Source: Methylomonas methanica MC09 (lineage in GTDB: Bacteria > Pseudomonadota > Gammaproteobacteria > Methylococcales > Methylomonadaceae). Taken from it: 64,000 nucleotides of DNA. The position numbers and the translations under genes were made by a program. Where the stretch lies: assembly GCF_000214665.1 (NCBI RefSeq), contig NC_015572.1:2542001-2606000 (forward strand). The letters run 5' to 3'. How positions within the stretch are numbered: the first letter of the stretch is position 1; every line of letters starts with the position of its first letter. The notes below the pieces were generated by a model. The model worked only from the letters and a program-made list of their open reading frames with translations. It was not told the origin of the DNA and ran no database searches. Positions 1 to 7,795 of the stretch are shown one piece after another.

Positions 1-918
1 CTCTCGGCTTTTGCTCATGCCGTTAATGCGCAGCCGCATGCTTTTATTACCAATCAACTGGATAACACGGTTTCCGTAATCGATACCGATCGGCAACAAG
101 TGGTCGATACGGTCCGAATTACCGGTAAACCGGCTGGTGTGGCTGTTAATCCCATCAAAAAGCAGATTTACATCAGCACCCCGGAAGGGGGTGGCTTTGC
201 TGTGATGGACAGCAGGACGTTTAAAGTGTTGCGCACCGTCAGGGTCGGCGGGGCATCCTTGGGTATTGCGGTGGACAAAGCCGGAGAACAGGTGTTTGTC
301 GCCGACTGGTATGAACATTCCGTAACGGTTTTCGACACCAAAAATTTTGAACAAACCGCCGTGATCAGCGTGGGAAAATCGCCGTCCGGCATGACGGTCA
401 GTCCGGACAATAAATGGCTGTACGTCGCCAATCGGGTTGATGATTCCGTCTCGCAAATCGATCTGCAAAAACGCAGTATCCGAAACACGACTAAAGTAGG
501 CGCTCATCCGTTTGGGATTGTTGTGGACAGCAAAGGTAAACGGCTTTATACCGCCAATGTGGAAAGCGATAATGTGACGGTACTGGATACCCGGCGAATG
601 AAAAGGGTGGCTACCCTGAAAGTCGGTGCCAGACCCTATGCGGTAACGTTAGCCATGCACGACAGTTTGTTGTTTGTCACTAATCAGGACGACAGCACGG
701 TGTCCGCGATCGATACCGCAAGCTTAAAAACCGTGGCCGTGATCGAGGTAGGCGATAAACCGGAAGGTATCAGCACCCATCCGGACGGTCGCTTTGTTTA
801 TGTCGCCAACTGGTTCGATAATAATGTTTCGGTGATCGATGCCAAAACGCTCGAGTTGGTGTATACCATTAACACAGGGGAGGGCAGTCGTGCCTTCGGC
901 GAGTTTATCAGCCCCTGA
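1..918 (+). CDS. YVTN-family beta-propeller protein, 5' end outside window
   Basis: The reading frame is open to the left edge, so the start lies upstream. The first residues read LSAFAHA, which looks like the end of a signal peptide cleaved after an AHA box, so the protein is probably periplasmic or secreted. What follows is a series of about 42-residue blades with the YVTN pattern (for example YVANRVDDSVSQID, YTANVESDNVTVLD, YVANWFDNNVSVID), each followed by a V-G-x-x-P segment. Such proteins fold as seven-bladed propellers. They have no catalytic motif and often sit near redox or surface proteins; the substrate or partner cannot be told. The stop at 916-918 is followed after 46 bases by the next gene. 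Confidence 0.85.
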   Translation, partial: LSAFAHAVNAQPHAFITNQLDNTVSVIDTDRQQVVDTVRITGKPAGVAVNPIKKQIYISTPEGGGFAVMDSRTFKVLRTVRVGGASLGIAVDKAGEQVFVADWYEHSVTVFDTKNFEQTAVISVGKSPSGMTVSPDNKWLYVANRVDDSVSQIDLQKRSIRNTTKVGAHPFGIVVDSKGKRLYTANVESDNVTVLDTRRMKRVATLKVGARPYAVTLAMHDSLLFVTNQDDSTVSAIDTASLKTVAVIEVGDKPEGISTHPDGRFVYVANWFDNNVSVIDAKTLELVYTINTGEGSRAFGEFISP

Positions 919-964
919 TCGCTTATGGTACACTGCGCGGCGAATTAACCACTTTGAGAACGCA

Positions 965-1252
965 ATGGCAGAAACTGTAGAAGAATTAACGATCCGCTAC
1001 GAAGACGGCGGCATTGAAACCGTCAAGGAACTGGACAAAAAAGTATTAAGCAAGGGCGCATGGGCAACGGTAATTTACCGCTATCAGGACTGGGAGCCCA
1101 GTAAGGAACAGTATAGTCAGGATAGATTCAGCATTCGCCGCTATCAAAAGCGTAACGGGGAATACCAGCAAAAATCCAAATTCAATATTTCCAGCGAAAA
1201 ACAGGCTCTGGAAATAATTGACGCGTTACAAGGCTGGCTGGCCGATAAATAG
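965..1252 (+). CDS. Conserved hypothetical small protein
   Basis: Encodes 95 residues starting MAETVEEL. The frame is also open upstream, but the earlier start would lie within the preceding propeller gene, so the ATG at 965 is preferred. The protein is highly charged, with the segment GAWATVIYRYQDW followed by SIRRYQKRNGEY and a C-terminal amphipathic helix. No cysteine pairs, signal peptide or membrane segment are visible. I do not recognise a named domain. It may be co-transcribed with the propeller gene, which ends 46 bases upstream, and it converges on feoC. Confidence 0.7.
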   Translation: MAETVEELTIRYEDGGIETVKELDKKVLSKGAWATVIYRYQDWEPSKEQYSQDRFSIRRYQKRNGEYQQKSKFNISSEKQALEIIDALQGWLADK

Positions 1253-1260
1253 ACCAAATC

Positions 1261-1297
1261 CGAGGCGGGGCAGGGCAAAAAGACCTTGCTTGCCTCG
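1261..1297. terminator. Candidate bidirectional hairpin between convergent genes
   Basis: An imperfect inverted repeat (outer arms CGAGGC and GCCTCG) lies between the stop of the small plus-strand gene and the end of feoC, where a shared terminator is expected. There is an A-run in the loop but no clear T-tract on either strand, so intrinsic termination is only suggested. Confidence 0.35.
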
Positions 1298-1299
1298 TA

Positions 1300-1521
1300 T
1301 CAATCCACCCATTCGTAAATTTCCGTCAAAAGCGGATCGCATTTGCAGCAACTGCTGCCGCAATTGCTGCCGGCCGGCGATATCCGCACTTTGCCTTTAC
1401 TGATCCATTTTCCCAACATACCGCGTAATGCATTGGCATCGACATGAAAATGCAATACCAAATCGTTCAGCGTGACTCGGCGTTTGTCTTGCAGATAATT
1501 TCGTAACTCGGACAAAATCAC
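1300..1521 (-). CDS. feoC: FeoC-like [Fe-S] winged-helix protein
   Basis: A 73-residue protein matching the FeoC family in size: an N-terminal winged-helix segment (MILSELRNYLQDKRRVTLND) and a cysteine cluster CGSSCCKC near the C-terminus. FeoC is thought to bind an iron-sulfur cluster through such cysteines and to control FeoB stability or activity. The gene follows feoB with a 4-base overlap (1518-1521), so it is translationally coupled and is the third gene of a minus-strand feoABC operon. Confidence 0.8.
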   Translation of the reverse strand: MILSELRNYLQDKRRVTLNDLVLHFHVDANALRGMLGKWISKGKVRISPAGSNCGSSCCKCDPLLTEIYEWVD

Positions 1522-3827
1522 GACACCACTCCCGTATTATGACGTACGCCGTAAAAGCGTAACAGCGAGATTATGGCAACGAACAGCAGCGTAAATAAGG
1601 CAAACCAAAAGCCGGCGGTGCTCGGATGTTGGGCAAATGTCATGCCTTGATAAAATAGCGTCGCCGTCAGATAAGCCAGAAAAGTTGTCCAACTCACTAC
1701 GAATAGCGTCCAGCCGGTACTGGTTTCTCTATAAATTGCCGCCGTGGCTGCCACGCAAGGGGCATAAAGTAAAATAAACAATAAGTAGGCGAAAGCGCCC
1801 ACTTGACCATCGAATTGATTTTGCATGACCCCGAAAGTCGCCAGTTTCACTTCCTGTTGTTCGGCCGCCGCGTTCACATCATTGACATTGGCAATGCCCA
1901 AGCCCAGCGGGTCCAGCAGTCTGTCGGCGATCTCCGCCAAATTATCGGGAACGGTTCGGCAAGCCGCCAACAATGCCTGCCGCAAATCGAAGGCTTGTTC
2001 GTCCGCTTGCTCTGCGTCGGCCGCCATTTGGCTGTAGAGTGCGTCTAGTGTGCCGACAACGGCTTCTTTGGCCAACACACCGGTAAAAATTCCAACGGTT
2101 GCCGGCCAGTTGTCTTCATGAATGCCCATGGGTTGAAACACCGGGGTTAAAACCCGGCCTATCTGGCTTAGTACCGATTTTTCGCTGTTTTCCTGCCCGA
2201 AGCTGCCGTCCGTACCCAATGAATTGAGTATATTCAGCACCAACACCATAGGCACGATGACTTTGCCGGCGTTAAAAATAAAGGTTTTCAACCTGTCCCA
2301 GGTTTTGATGTAAATACCGCGCAGCGTGGGTAGGTGATAGGTGGGTAACTCCATCAAAAACGGGGTCGGTTCGCCTTGAAGCAAGGTGTGGCGCATGATC
2401 AGACCGGTGAATACAGCGACCAGTATGCCGAACAGATAAAGGCCGAAAACCAGATTTTGACCGCCGACCGGAAAAAACGCCGCCGCAAACAAGGCGTAAA
2501 CCGGCAGGCGGGCGCCGCACGACATAAACGGGTTCATCAAGTTGGTTAAGACCCGGTCGCGTTGATTGTCCAAGGTGCGGGTTGCAATGATGGCCGGTAC
2601 GTTGCAGCCGAAACCCACGATCATCGGCACAAAGGATTTGCCGGGCAGGCCGATCATGCACATGAAGCGATCCATGACAAATGCGGCTCTGGACATGTAA
2701 CCCGAATCTTCCAACGCGGATAAAAAAATAAAGAGAAAACCTACGATCGGGATAAATGTGGCAACCACCTGAATGCCGCCGCCTATGCCGTTACTGATTA
2801 ACACCACCAGCCAATCCGGCCAGTTCATGTCTGTGAGCAGGGCATTCATGCCGTCGACCAGTAATGCACCCACAGCTTGGTCGAAAAAATCGACAAAGGC
2901 ACTGCCGAAATTGATCGTGAACATAAACATGGCGTACATAACCAGCAGGAAAACCGGTATGCCGAGAAAACGGTTCAACACCACGGTGTCGATTTGTTCG
3001 GTAGTATGGCGGGAAACCTCATTGAGCTTGCAAACGGACGCCTTTACCAATTGATTGACCAGACCATAGCGGGCATCGGCGGCCAAAATATCAATATCGT
3101 CGTCAGTCTGCGTTTCGATGGTTTGGCGTAATGTTTCGGCAACCGCTTGCAAACGTGGGCCGGCCAGTTGTTTGGCCAACGTATCATTTTCCAACAGGCG
3201 CAAGGCCAGCCAGCGCACATCATATTGATCTTTGTTAGCCGTTAATTCGAGCGCCAATTCGGCAGCCGCGGATTCTATGGCCGGGTGATAGCTAACCGTT
3301 AAGCCGGGTACCGAGGGATTATGGCAAGCCTGATGAATGGTTTCGCGCAGTTCCTTTACACCCTGACCGCTAGCGGCAACTACAGCGACAACGGGACAGG
3401 ACAATTGTCTTGATAATTCGTCAAGATCGATTTTGATGCCGCGCTTTTTTACGGCATCCATCATATTCAAGACAATAATCATCGGCACCCGCATTTCGAT
3501 CAGCTGCGAGGTTAAATAAAGATTGCGTTCTATATTGGAGGCATCAATTATATTGATGACGAGATCGGCCTGCCGGGAGGCAACATAATCGCGAGCGACT
3601 TTTTCGTCCAAGGATACGCTGTCGTCGTCGGACTCCAAGGAATAGGTGCCGGGCAAGTCGACGACCGCAATACGTTCGCCTTTAAATTGATATTCACCGG
3701 TTTTTTTTTCCACCGTGACGCCGGGCCAGTTACCGACATGCTGTCGGGAACCGGTTAAAGCATTAAACAGCGTGGTTTTTCCGCAATTGGGATTACCGAC
3801 GACGCCGACAGTAAACTGGTAGCTCAT
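1518..3827 (-). CDS. feoB: Ferrous iron transport protein B
   Basis: A 769-residue inner-membrane Fe(II) transporter with a cytoplasmic G domain. The N-terminus carries the G1 loop GNPNCGKTTLFN, the G3 motif DLPGTYSL and the G4-like NMMD. A helical insertion domain follows (about residues 170-280), then the membrane part with its two Gate-type repeats, including FVPMIVGFGCNVPAI and the cysteine-containing MSCGARLPVY. Length is normal for the family. It lies between feoA and feoC with 4-base overlaps on both sides, so all three are probably made as one operon. The Fur-box-like site upstream of feoA suggests iron repression. Confidence 0.97.
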   Translation of the reverse strand: MSYQFTVGVVGNPNCGKTTLFNALTGSRQHVGNWPGVTVEKKTGEYQFKGERIAVVDLPGTYSLESDDDSVSLDEKVARDYVASRQADLVINIIDASNIERNLYLTSQLIEMRVPMIIVLNMMDAVKKRGIKIDLDELSRQLSCPVVAVVAASGQGVKELRETIHQACHNPSVPGLTVSYHPAIESAAAELALELTANKDQYDVRWLALRLLENDTLAKQLAGPRLQAVAETLRQTIETQTDDDIDILAADARYGLVNQLVKASVCKLNEVSRHTTEQIDTVVLNRFLGIPVFLLVMYAMFMFTINFGSAFVDFFDQAVGALLVDGMNALLTDMNWPDWLVVLISNGIGGGIQVVATFIPIVGFLFIFLSALEDSGYMSRAAFVMDRFMCMIGLPGKSFVPMIVGFGCNVPAIIATRTLDNQRDRVLTNLMNPFMSCGARLPVYALFAAAFFPVGGQNLVFGLYLFGILVAVFTGLIMRHTLLQGEPTPFLMELPTYHLPTLRGIYIKTWDRLKTFIFNAGKVIVPMVLVLNILNSLGTDGSFGQENSEKSVLSQIGRVLTPVFQPMGIHEDNWPATVGIFTGVLAKEAVVGTLDALYSQMAADAEQADEQAFDLRQALLAACRTVPDNLAEIADRLLDPLGLGIANVNDVNAAAEQQEVKLATFGVMQNQFDGQVGAFAYLLFILLYAPCVAATAAIYRETSTGWTLFVVSWTTFLAYLTATLFYQGMTFAQHPSTAGFWFALFTLLFVAIISLLRFYGVRHNTGVVS

Positions 3828-4057
3828 AACTTTTCTATCATTAACACAGAGGCTTCGTTTTTACGTAAAGATAACGAAAACCCGCGTAATTTGATTTCCA
3901 CCGGATCACCCATGGGCGCAAAACGGGTGATGGTGAACTCGGTTCCCGGCGTTAATCCCATTGCTAGCAATTTTTTACGATACGCGCTGCCAGCCTGATC
4001 AAAACCCACGATACGACCAGAATCGCCGGTCGCCAGCATCTTTAATGAAGTCATCAT
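3824..4057 (-). CDS. feoA: Ferrous iron transport protein A
   Basis: A 77-residue SH3-like protein that binds and regulates FeoB. It has the typical FeoA features: a central LLAMGLTPGTEF turn, the following PMGDPVEIKLRG strand pair and a C-terminal hydrophobic strand. It is the first gene of the minus-strand feoABC operon and overlaps feoB by 4 bases. An in-frame downstream ATG is also possible, but the start at 4057 sits about 27 bases from the Fur-box-like sequence. Confidence 0.93.
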   Translation of the reverse strand: MMTSLKMLATGDSGRIVGFDQAGSAYRKKLLAMGLTPGTEFTITRFAPMGDPVEIKLRGFSLSLRKNEASVLMIEKL

Positions 4058-4083
4058 ATGCGGCCTGTAGCTAAAAGGGTATT

Positions 4084-4102
4084 AATAATGGTTCTCATTA
4101 AA
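4084..4102. promoter_or_regulatory. Fur-box-like operator of feoABC
   Basis: The 19 bases here match the classical Fur consensus GATAATGATAATCATTATC at 13 positions, including both AATG and TCATTA half-sites with correct spacing. It lies just upstream of feoA, where Fe-loaded Fur would block the feo promoter. Call rests on sequence match and position only. Confidence 0.7.
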
Positions 4103-4147
4103 CATGAATATAACACATCAGCATTAGGTGATATAAATATTTATGCG

Positions 4148-4175
4148 ATTTAACATAATATACATTATGCGAAGT
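4148..4175 (-). other. dif: Chromosomal dif / prophage attL (XerCD site)
   Basis: On the plus strand this reads as the reverse complement of a gammaproteobacterial dif: XerD arm ATTTAACATAA (identical to E. coli), central TATACA (identical), XerC arm TTATGCGAAGT (first 7 bases identical). Such a site resolves chromosome dimers at the terminus with XerC, XerD and FtsK. The central region and XerC arm recur exactly at 13396-13412, bounding the prophage. The perfect XerD arm shows that this junction keeps the host half of the original site. Confidence 0.93.
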
Positions 4176-4236
4176 CAATACGCCGCCGGTATAGATTTTG
4201 CGTTAGAGCCGGTTCCTTTGTTCTGGAGTCAATTCA

Positions 4237-4638
4237 ATGGCACGTAAAAGCAGTTTTTATAAGGCCCGCTGGAACCGTTGCGGCTTAAATGAAACCCGTG
4301 CGGCCGAGATTATCGGTTGCACGGTTGAGGATGTACAGCGATTCGACGACGAAGGCGCGCCCATTGCGGAGCGCCTTTTGCTTTTGTGGGACTCGAAACA
4401 CGTCAATCATGACGGTTGGGACGGGTTTTTATTCTCACGCGGCATTCTACGCTACAAGAATCGACGCTGGACACCATGCATGTTAAAAGCGATCCACAAT
4501 GAACGTGAAGAACTGGACGCGCTTAGACGCGAAATTTCACGCCTTAAAACGTGGCGCGGGTTATTCACATTTTCTGTGTATAAGGCTGTGAATTGCGTAC
4601 GCCATCACAAAGCCCGGCGCGGGTTAAAGATCGATTGA
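4237..4638 (+). CDS. Inovirus accessory protein, HTH-like N-terminus
   Basis: Encodes 133 residues. The first half resembles short phage regulators: a helix-turn-helix-like segment (ETRAAEIIGCTVEDVQRFDD) and then WDGFLFSRGILRYKNRRWTP, which resembles the DUF3653-type proteins of other inoviruses. The second half is a charged helix (NEREELDALRREISRLKTW). The gene begins 61 bases inside attL and reads into the element. In the circular phage genome it would lie directly downstream of the regulator gene at 13061. It could regulate replication or lysogeny; the exact role is unknown. Confidence 0.6.
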   Translation: MARKSSFYKARWNRCGLNETRAAEIIGCTVEDVQRFDDEGAPIAERLLLLWDSKHVNHDGWDGFLFSRGILRYKNRRWTPCMLKAIHNEREELDALRREISRLKTWRGLFTFSVYKAVNCVRHHKARRGLKID

Positions 4639-4693
4639 ATACTTTTTAGACAAAACCACTACAATCATGATGCGCAGAACTTAGGAATACATC

Positions 4694-4999
4694 ATGAAAA
4701 TCAAATCAAAACTTATTGCCGCCTTATTACTAGGCGGCGCATCTCAGGCGCCAGAAGCGGGATTCCTTGACGATATCGTCAAATTCACCGCCGACCAATC
4801 GCAAAAAATACTTGCGGAACCCGTCATCAAAAACATGGAAAAACAACACAAATTCAAGTCTGGCTTAGTGAAATATAACGCCGATGATGACATGCCGCCA
4901 GAAGAGCACCGCGATATGTGGGGATTAGTCGAATCTAAGCACGGAAAATGCTGGTACCACGTAAAAACCTATAAAAAAATATGCGAAGAAAATCAATAG
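4694..4999 (+). CDS. Small exported protein of unknown function
   Basis: A 101-residue protein with a plausible signal peptide (MKIKSKLIAALLLGGASQA), then a charged mature part with two cysteines (GKCWYHV and KKICEEN) that could form one disulfide. A Shine-Dalgarno-like TTAGGA precedes the ATG. It is the second of two plus-strand genes at the left end of the prophage and may be a morphogenesis or host-modifying cargo gene. I do not recognise the family. Confidence 0.55.
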   Translation: MKIKSKLIAALLLGGASQAPEAGFLDDIVKFTADQSQKILAEPVIKNMEKQHKFKSGLVKYNADDDMPPEEHRDMWGLVESKHGKCWYHVKTYKKICEENQ

Positions 5000-5036
5000 G
5001 TTACAAATTATAGGCCGCTGAGCGATATGTTAGAGT

Positions 5037-5143
5037 CTACACTTTACCCCGGGTTAGCGGGTTTTTCCCTTTTTTATCAATAAATTAAGAAAACAGAGAC
5101 AGGCTGCAGGCCGCATTCCATAGCTACACTTTACCCCGGGTTA
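5037..5143 (+). repeat. 20-bp direct repeat pair in the prophage intergenic region
   Basis: The identical 20-mer CTACACTTTACCCCGGGTTA occurs at 5037-5056 and 5124-5143, 87 bases apart, with no similarity between. The CCCGGG centre is palindromic. It may be a duplicated phage control element, or a trace of insertion between the copies. Confidence 0.8.
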
Positions 5144-5180
5144 TCATGACGAAGTGCGGGTGTTACTAACACTTTCCGCA

Positions 5181-5246
5181 CTTTTGGCCTTCGGCCAAAA
5201 GAAAGCCACCCGCCGCCCAAAAAAGCAAAAGCCGGCTGCGCCGGCT
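5181..5246. other. Two adjacent perfect hairpins
   Basis: Hairpin one has 9-bp arms CTTTTGGCC/GGCCAAAAG (5181-5201, 3-base loop). Hairpin two has 7-bp arms AGCCGGC/GCCGGCT (5230-5246, 3-base loop). Stable closely spaced hairpins fit a single-stranded-phage origin or packaging signal, but they could also be a dispersed chromosomal repeat. Confidence 0.5.
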
Positions 5247-5901
5247 AAAAGATTAAGGGCCCACCATCCCAACCCGGTCAACCTAACCCCTACCCCTTTC
5301 CTAGTCGCTTTAGGAAGGGAACACCGTGGGCGCTGCCCACACCCGCCAGGGTTTACCACCCTGGACCCGTAAGAGCTTACGCTTTTTGCTGCCCGTAGTG
5401 CGGGCGACAAAAAGCGGCGCTGCCTGACGGCTAAAAACCACCTCGGCGACCGGCGCGGCAAAGTGTATCTGTCTAACGAGCAGAAAAGATAAACGCGCCT
5501 ATGCTGCGCCAGGTTTATGCCTGCGGCAGCGGAAAGGCCTTTAGTAACCGAACTTATCGCCTATCGGCGAGCGGAAAGAATTTTGATTGTTTAGATATCG
5601 GCGCACAAAATCGAAGCCTGGCGGCGGCTTTGTTTGATAAAAAGAAATAATGAGCGCAAGCGCGGTATTTTGATTGGGATCTACGAAAAAAGCATTCTCG
5701 GGCCGCTGGCCCTCTGTGACGGGCCGAAACCGACAAACCGATAGAAAAGCCTATGGGCGGCACTGTATGAACACGGACGGGGGAAACGATGCACACACCC
5801 AGGACGCGAAAAGCAATACCCGCGAACGTGCAGAGTATTGAAATCAAAACCGATTGTTTTTTAGTGGGTTGGATAGTCGGGATGAAAAGATAATGGCGTA
5901 A

Positions 5902-5932
5902 GTCAACCGGCTGGCTGCGCTGGCCGGTTGAC
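5902..5932. other. Perfect 10-bp stem-loop
   Basis: Arms GTCAACCGGC and GCCGGTTGAC with an 11-base loop lie about 170 bases beyond the end of zot on the minus strand. It is a candidate origin or packaging hairpin; there is no T-tract for a classical terminator of the minus-strand phage operon. Confidence 0.45.
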
Positions 5933-6098
5933 CCAAAACGCGAAGCTTATCCGGTTGCCGGGGGGCGCGGCCTTCCGACCAGCTCCAGGCCTATGCGCCC
6001 TACCCGGCAACAATCGCGCGGCGCCGGCAAACAAGAGCGCAAATTGCCGGTTAACGTTACGAAAGAACAGTGGCCATTCCGAACTTTCGTAACAATAA

Positions 6099-7445
6099 TT
6101 ATTCGAGAATCTTAGACGCGCTTGCAACTAGGGCATTTTGAGGGAGATCCGGCTGTTGTTTTGGTTCGCCGTATTTATGACAATCCCGACGAACCACCTT
6201 AGTCGGTGTATCCAAGACGGCGGCGCAAACACTGACCAGGGCACTGGTACAGCCTAAGTCAAGAATAGAACCATCAGGCGCTATCAGCTTAATTTTACAT
6301 AGACCATGCACGGACGCACGGACGCCGGCGTTATAAAGATCGGTAAACCGAACGACTTGCAAACCGTCCTGAGAATCGGCGAGAAACATCAAAACATCAT
6401 GCCGAAGATCCGCTAAATCCTGCTTTGCTACCTGAACAAGGTTAAACCCTAAGCTATCAAAAAAACCGCCCCCTTGCTGAAGAGGTACATGATCGACACG
6501 AGCAACACCAGCCGAAGCACCAGGATTTTTAGAAGATACAGCACCGCGCGTTTTATCAGACCCAGGAGAACCCGCAAGGGCTTCAGCATCAGACACAGGC
6601 GGCGACTTGTCGCCATGAATTGACGCAAACTGGATAACAGAATAGATGAAACCACTGAAAGCCAGAACAATAACAAATAAAAGAAACTTAACTTTTGCAT
6701 CACCGAAAACGCTTTGATTCGCTTTGCTTTCGATATGTTCGCCGGTTGCGGTCGACTGGTAACAATTGAAAATTCGTTCATCGGCTTTATATTTCCTCGG
6801 TTTACCTGAAATGTGAGACGTAAGTTTTCCGCTATTCTCGGAATCGTGCTGAAACTCATACCACGTATTTTTAAAAAACAAGGGCAACAATTCACCAAGC
6901 GACTTATGCCTATAAGCCGTTTGTGCAACTTCACGGATAAAATCCTTTACTTTAGCAATATTAGGCGTGGATAAATAAACATCCCAATTAAAATGACGCT
7001 GCATATCGAACGCAGTATCAACGTCTTTAGGACGATGAACAATATATTTTGCGCCAGTATATTCGTCATTAATTTCAACATTAAACGGCTCGGGCTGAAA
7101 CCCCATAAGGTCACATTTATCTAGATCTTCTTTTCTGAAATCACGACGATTAGGATAAACGCGCTGGCATTCATCAATAATAATCAACGCCCTAAGCGGT
7201 ACCCAATGAAACCACCGCGCCATAAATTGCCGATATTTTTCCTCGTCGGTGTTAATAAACCATAAATCCGCCGAATCAGGGAATTTATAATCAGGGAATT
7301 GATCTTGAATCCGATCAATTGAAGTAAGACCGCGAATATTGGTTATAACTACCCTACCCTCCTTTAAGGCATCTATCGCAAAACGTTGAACCAGGGTAAA
7401 GGATTTAAACGAACCGGGCGGACCGTGATGAATACTCGTTGCCAC
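6099..7445 (-). CDS. zot: Zot / pI-like phage assembly ATPase
   Basis: A 448-residue protein with an N-terminal Zot ATPase domain: Walker A HGPPGSFKS at residues 7-15 and Walker B LIIIDECQ near residue 90. A single transmembrane segment (KFLLFVIVLAFSGFIYSVI) follows at about residues 250-270, then a periplasmic C-terminal part with cysteine pairs. This is the inner-membrane motor that threads phage DNA out during assembly. It abuts the DUF2523 gene (7446), the standard inovirus order. No phage secretin gene follows, so a host secretin is probably used. Confidence 0.93.
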   Translation of the reverse strand: MATSIHHGPPGSFKSFTLVQRFAIDALKEGRVVITNIRGLTSIDRIQDQFPDYKFPDSADLWFINTDEEKYRQFMARWFHWVPLRALIIIDECQRVYPNRRDFRKEDLDKCDLMGFQPEPFNVEINDEYTGAKYIVHRPKDVDTAFDMQRHFNWDVYLSTPNIAKVKDFIREVAQTAYRHKSLGELLPLFFKNTWYEFQHDSENSGKLTSHISGKPRKYKADERIFNCYQSTATGEHIESKANQSVFGDAKVKFLLFVIVLAFSGFIYSVIQFASIHGDKSPPVSDAEALAGSPGSDKTRGAVSSKNPGASAGVARVDHVPLQQGGGFFDSLGFNLVQVAKQDLADLRHDVLMFLADSQDGLQVVRFTDLYNAGVRASVHGLCKIKLIAPDGSILDLGCTSALVSVCAAVLDTPTKVVRRDCHKYGEPKQQPDLPQNALVASASKILE

Positions 7446-7793
7446 TTAAATGCCTAGGAATTTCATAACAAACTTAGTAACACCCGCAGACATGACAATA
7501 TTGACTGCTTCAGGTATTTTAAAATAAACAAACATATTCAATACTTTACTATCCAGCGTAGACCAAGCAGCATTAATGTAACCGCTAATATTCAGTGTGG
7601 TTATTAGCTCTTGAGCGACATCCCAGGAAAACGCAATTGCAGCCAGCTTGGCTTTCCACATAGCGACAACAGACCATTTAACAAACCACGCTGTAAATTT
7701 AGTTAATAACTCATAAATTCCTGTAGTAAAAAAATCAGACACCATCTGACCCGATTCAACTATAGCGTTAACAACATCAACAAATACAGACAT
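7446..7793 (-). CDS. DUF2523-like, pVI-type minor coat protein
   Basis: A 115-residue hydrophobic protein with about three membrane segments and the glycine/valine-rich C-terminus IVMSAGVTKFVMKFLGI typical of the DUF2523 proteins found next to zot in inoviruses. By position and hydrophobicity it corresponds to pVI, which with pIII caps the virion end. It lies directly between the adsorption protein gene and zot, one base from zot's start. Confidence 0.75.
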   Translation of the reverse strand: MSVFVDVVNAIVESGQMVSDFFTTGIYELLTKFTAWFVKWSVVAMWKAKLAAIAFSWDVAQELITTLNISGYINAAWSTLDSKVLNMFVYFKIPEAVNIVMSAGVTKFVMKFLGI

Positions 7794-7795
7794 TT

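Larger units (their letters stand above)
5000..6098. other. Prophage non-coding region, probable origin/packaging region
   Basis: About 1.1 kb between the exported-protein gene and zot has open frames on both strands, but they are arginine/proline-rich, lack ribosome sites and look non-coding. The region holds a 20-base direct repeat and several short perfect hairpins. This is the place where inoviruses usually keep their plus-strand origin, packaging signal and minus-strand start. The part around 5160-5420 also resembles host-type dispersed intergenic sequence, so some may be acquired DNA. Confidence 0.5.

Noticed and set aside
839..964. Longer start for the 965 gene
   Set aside because: The extension lies inside the propeller gene in another frame and is not family-like.
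5144..6127. Arg/Pro-rich frames of 72-105 residues on both strands in the phage
   Set aside because: Composition follows hairpins and GC-rich sequence; no starts with ribosome sites.
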